Shown in pieces: positions 45,727-49,289 of a stretch of 49,289 nucleotides of DNA. The stretch spans positions 2,055,899-2,105,187 of the forward strand of contig RPFO01000380.1 in assembly GCA_009746045.1 (NCBI GenBank). Reading direction: 5' to 3'. Position 1 is the first letter of the stretch. The number at the start of each line of letters is the position of its first letter. The translations under genes and the position numbers were made by a program. The notes beneath the pieces were generated by a model, which was given only the letters and a program-made list of their open reading frames with translations, searched no databases and had not been told where the DNA came from. This DNA comes from Mesostigma viride (taxonomy: Eukaryota; Streptophyta; Mesostigmatophyceae; Mesostigmatales; Mesostigmataceae).

Positions 45727-46476
45727 GCACCTTCCAAAGTCCCTGGTGTGTGTCAGTGCAGCGTCGACATGGCATGCGTGGAGGATATTTGCGTACGTAC
45801 GACGAATCATCTGAAACGACTGGTCCAACCTGAAAAATTTTGAATTTTTGCCGTGTCCAGTAACGGTCCTAGGTTGCACCCGCGGGCCGTTCCGGCAGCT
45901 GTACAGAATAGATCAGAAAGATACGCCGCGGAATGACGCCAGTGCCCGGCAAATGTGAGTCGGGAACTGAACAGTCACTACAAACGTCGAAAATCTATTG
46001 CTCCACCCCCCAAAAAAAGCGTTCCGGAACTGTTCGAAGCGAATAGCACTGACAGGATTCGAACCTGCGTCCAGAGTGAGGTTGCGGAGTGAGGGAGGCC
46101 AGCCATCATGGTCCGCACACAAATCTGGCTCGGGTCCGATCCCTGTCAGTGCTCTTCGCTTCGAACAGGTCCGGAACGCTTTTTTGTGGGGTTGGAGCAA
46201 TAAATACTCGACATTTGCAGTGACTGTTCAGTTCCGGGCTCACAAATGATTTGCCGGGCACAGGCGTCGTTGCGCGGCGTATCTTTGTGATCTTTTCTGT
46301 ACAGCTGTCGGAACGGCCCGCGGGTGCAACCTAGGACCGTTACTGGACACGGAAAAAATTTAAAATTTTTCAGGTTGGACCAGTCGTTTCACATGATTCG
46401 TCGTACGTACGCAAATATCCTCCACGCATGCCATGTCGACGCTGCACTGACACACACCAGGGACTTTGGAAGGTGC
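45727..46476. mobile_element. Small foldback element, 750 bp
   Basis: The arms 45727 to about 46100 and about 46105-46476 are inverted copies of each other: the outer ends are gcaccttccaaagtccctgg / ccagggactttggaaggtgc, and internal words such as ggcatgcgtggaggatattt, aacggtcctaggttgcaccc and gaactgttcgaagcgaa are mirrored. The arms differ at many sites, so the copy is not recent. The centre (about 46045-46152) contains a T-arm-like gcaggttcgaatcctgt on the minus strand. No coding potential and no target-site duplication were found. Confidence 0.8.
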
Positions 46477-47400
46477 GCACCCTGCCCGCCCAGGTAATTG
46501 ATGCGGTGTTTTGCAGGCGCGCACCGCCGGATGCGCCCACCACGCCCGCCACCGCACGTCCAGTGACCGACTGTGGTCCACGTTCTTTTTCGCCTGCGGG
46601 TGCAGCCCCCATAATGCGTACGAGCAGCTTCACGGCTTTCTTCTTTGGAAATCAAGAACAACGGGCCTGACAACAACAACAACGACAGCAGCATCAGCAA
46701 CAACAAGAGTGAGTTGCGGGATTTTACGTACGTGGTTTTCCTAATTTTTTTTCACCTGGCATGTTGAGTATTCATCCCATTTTGCGTCATGACGGCTTCC
46801 TGAACGACGACTCTCTCTCCCTCTCCCTCTCCCCCCCTCTCCCTCTTATTTTTCACCAGGTTTTTCATGCCGATTTTAAATCCCTTTTGCGTCATGCTCT
46901 TTGTAGCGTGATGTCGTCAATTGTCACTCACAACAATACTATCATTGTGGTTCGTTCTTTTTCGCCTGCGGGTGCAGGTCACGGTCGTTGCGTACGAGCA
47001 GCTTCACGGCTTTCTTCTTTGGAAATCAAGAACAACGGGCCTGACAACAAGAACAACGACAGCAGCATCAGCAACAACAAGAGTGAGTTGCGGGATTTTA
47101 TGTACGTTGTTTTTCTCATGTTTTTTCACCTGTCATGTTGAGTATTCATCCCATTTTGCGTCATGCCGGCTTCCTGAACGACGACTCTCTCTCCCTCTCC
47201 CTCTCCCCCCCTCTCCCTCTTATTTTTCACCAGGTTTTTCATGCCGATTTTTAATCCCTTTTGCGTCATGCTCCTTGTAGCGTGATGTCGTCAATTGTCA
47301 CTCACAACCATGCTATCATTGTGGTTCGTTCTTTTTCGCCTGCGGGTGCAGGTCACGAGCGTTGCGTGCGGTGCGTCATCAATCCAAGAACAAAACACGA
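46477..47400 (+). repeat. ~373-bp tandem repeat, about 2.1 copies
   Basis: The landmark cgttctttttcgcctgcggg recurs at 46581, 46953 and 47327 (periods 372 and 374). Each full unit has an exon-like block between a gcgggtgcag acceptor-like end and an aagagtgagttgcg donor-like end, then a tctctctccctctccctctc tract, then ttatttttcaccagg. Whether the block is a true exon is unknown. The third copy breaks off and runs into the pyrimidine array. Confidence 0.88.
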
Positions 47401-47410
47401 TGTGGCTAAA

Positions 47411-48000
47411 CCCTCCCTCTCCCTCTCCCTCTCCCTCTCCCTCTCCCTCTCCCTCTCCCTCTCCCTCTCCCTCTCCCTCTCCCTCTCCCTCTCCCTCTCC
47501 CTCTCCCTCTCCCTCTCCCTCTCCCTCTCCCTCTCCCTCTCCCTCTCCCTCTCCCTCTCCCTCTCCCTCTCCCTCTCCCTCTCCCTCTCCCTCCTCCCTC
47601 TCCCTCTCCCTCTCCTCTCCCTCTCCCTCTCCCTCTCCTCTCCCTCTCCCTCTCCCTCTCCCTCTCCCTCTCCCTCTCCCTCTCCCTCTCCCTCTCCCTC
47701 TCCCTCTCCCTCTCCCTCTCCCTCTCCCTCTCCCTCTCCCTCTCCCTCTCCCTCTCCCTCTCCCTCTCCCTCTCCTCTCCCTCTCCCTCTCCCTCTCCCT
47801 CTCCCTCTCCCTCTCCCTCTCCCTCTCCTCTCCCTCTCCCTCTCCCTCTCCCTCCTCCTCTTCTCCCTCCCTCTCCCTCTCCCTCTCCCTCTCCCTCTCC
47901 CTCTCCTCTCCCTCTCCCTCTCCCTCTCTCCTCTCCCTCTCCCTCTCCTCTCCCTCTCCCTCTCCCTCTCCTCTCCCTCTCCCTCTCCTCTCCTCTCCCT
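47411..48000. repeat. (CCCTCT)n hexamer array
   Basis: About 590 nt of nearly pure CCCTCT, with occasional one- or two-base losses that shift the register. One strand is all pyrimidine and the other all purine, so triplex (H-DNA) formation is possible. Long open frames of SLSLSL or GEGEGE in this region are not genes. Confidence 0.97.
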
Positions 48001-48192
48001 CCTCCCTCCCTCCCTCCCTCCCTCTCCTCCCTCCCTCCCTCCTCCTCCCTCCCTCCCTCCCTCCCTCCCTCCCTCCCTCCCTCCCTCCCTCCTCCCTCCC
48101 TCCCTCCCTCCCTCCCTCCCTCCCTCCTCCCTTCCTCTCCTCCCTCCCTCCCTCCATCCCTCCCTCCTCCCTCCCTCCATCCCTCCATCCCT
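48000..48192. repeat. (CCCT)n tetramer array
   Basis: The hexamer array changes to CCCTCCCT tetramers with CCT interruptions, ending in ccatccctccatccctc. The purine/pyrimidine strand bias continues. Confidence 0.95.
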
Positions 48193-48420
48193 CTTACGGT
48201 TACGCTTACGCTTACGGTTACGCTTACGGTTACGCTTACGCTTACGGTTACGCTTACGCTTACGCTTACGCTTACGCTTACGCTTACGCTTACGCTTACG
48301 CTTACGCTTACGCTTACGCTTACGCTTACGCTTACGCTTACGCTTACGCTTACGCTTACGCTTACGCTTACGCTTACGCTTACGCTTACGCTTACGCTTA
48401 CGCTTACGCTTACGCTTACG
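48193..48420. repeat. (TTACGC)n hexamer array
   Basis: About 38 hexamers, with TTACGG variants in the first third and a very uniform TTACGC block afterwards. It is inserted inside the CCCT-type arrays with sharp borders. The hexamer is telomere-like in form (one base from TTAGGC), but I know of no telomere with this sequence. Confidence 0.96.
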
Positions 48421-49289
48421 CCCTCCCTCTCCCTACGGTTACGCTTACGCTTACGGTTATGCTTACGCTTAGGTTTACGCTTACGTTTACGCTTAGGCTT
48501 ACGCTTACGCTTACGCCCTCCCTCTCCCTCTCTCCTCCCCTCTCCGTCTCCCTCTCCCTCTCCCTCTCCGCTTACGCCCTCCCTCTCCCTCTCCTCTCCT
48601 CTCTCCCTCTCCCCTCTCCCTCTCCCTCTCCCTCTCCCTCTCTCCTCTCCCTCTCTCCCTCTCCCTCTCCTCTCCCTCTCCCTCTCCCTCTCCCTCTCCC
48701 TCTCCCCTCCTCCCTCTCCTTCTCCCTCTCCCTTCCCTCTCCCTCTCCCTCTCCCTCTCCCTCTCCCTCTCCCTCTCCCTCTCCCTCTCCTCTCCCTCTC
48801 CCTCTCCCTCTCCCTCTCCCTCTCCCTCTCCCTCTCCCTCTCCCTCCCTCTCCCTCTCCCTCTCCCTCTCCCTCTCCCTCTCCCTCTCCCTCTCCCTCTC
48901 CCTCTCCCTCTCCCTCTCCCTCTCCCTCTCTCTCCCTCTCCTCTCCTCTCCCTCTCCCTCTCCCTCTCCCTCTCCCTCCCCTCTCCCTCTCCCCTCTCCT
49001 CTCCCTCTCCCTCTCCCTCTCCTCCTCTCCCTCTCCCTCTCCTCTCCCTCTCCCTCCCTCTCTCTCTTCTCTCCCTCTCACTCTTCCGTCTCCCTCTCCC
49101 TCTCCCTCTCCCTCTCCTCGCTTACGCCTCGCCTCTCCTCGTCCCTCTCCCTCTCCCTCTCTCCTCTCCCTCTCCCTCTCTCCCTTCTCTCCTCTCCCTC
49201 TCCCTCTCCCTCTCCCTCTCCTCTCCCTCTCCCTCTCCCTCTCCCTCTCCCTCTCCTCTCCCTCTCCCTCTCCCTCTCTCCTCTCCCTC
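48421..49289. repeat. Mixed CCCTCT array with TTACGC islands
   Basis: Short TTACGC/TTACGT/TTAGGC islands (48435-48515, then single cgcttacgcc words at about 48568 and 49118) are embedded in degenerate CCCTCT repeats that run to the window end. There is no gene. Confidence 0.95.

Noticed and set aside
46045-46152. A tRNA gene on the minus strand, from the T-arm-like gcaggttcgaatcctgt and matching 7-base end arms.
   Set aside because: The span is about 108 nt and I cannot fold convincing D and anticodon arms. The end arms pair because the whole segment is the centre of an inverted repeat.
48193-48420. A true telomere made of TTACGC.
   Set aside because: The array is internal, only about 230 nt, and flanked by CCCTCT repeats on both sides. 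I know of no telomere with this repeat. It is kept only as a speculative finding.
47261-48472. A 403-codon frame (SLSLSL, PSPSPS, LRLRLR) and matching minus-strand frames.
   Set aside because: They are pure translation of CCCTCT, CCCT and TTACGC arrays, open in several frames at once.

Overview
The window is nuclear DNA of a eukaryote, most likely a green alga. The main gene has 26 exons with GT-AG introns. It encodes an AIR9-type protein, an architecture known from land plants and some excavate protists, and it is followed by a TGTAA polyadenylation-type signal of the kind used by green algae. GC-rich exons sit in a repeat-rich, TE-rich background. The exact lineage (prasinophyte or streptophyte alga) is inference.

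Layout. 1-4294: a minus-strand coiled-coil gene, incompletely resolved, read through several phase-0 exons, with simple repeats in its introns. 4295-5302: a head-to-head intergenic region. 5303-21043 (+): a complete AIR9-like gene. The exons I place sum to 4497 nt, an uninterrupted 1498-residue protein with a short basic Ser/Pro-rich N-terminus, seven LRRs (one per exon), 11 A9 repeats and the AIR9 C-terminal domain. 21497-23383: the 3' end of a non-LTR retrotransposon with a CCHC knuckle and restriction-like endonuclease remnant, followed by an internally deleted sibling copy. 25350-29400 (-): a decayed DDE-like transposase gene with a tandem array of a GC palindrome motif upstream and one more copy of that motif in its last intron.

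30501-44794 is the most striking object: a ~14.3 kb foldback structure. Its arms are inverted copies of about 1.2 kb of unique sequence, then a ~28-bp minisatellite, then ~0.26 kb of unique sequence, then a long array of ~70-bp units. The array flips orientation at about 40248 with no spacer and no gene. The two arms carry very different copy numbers, and the left arm shows a ~1.145 kb higher-order repeat. A second, much smaller foldback (750 bp, 45727-46476) lies just beyond it. The window ends in a ~373-bp tandem repeat carrying a short CCCTCT tract, followed by almost 2 kb of CCCTCT, CCCT and TTACGC arrays.

Functionally only AIR9 (microtubule-associated in plants) and perhaps the divergent coiled-coil gene look like host genes. 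Everything from 21.5 kb onward is mobile or satellite DNA.
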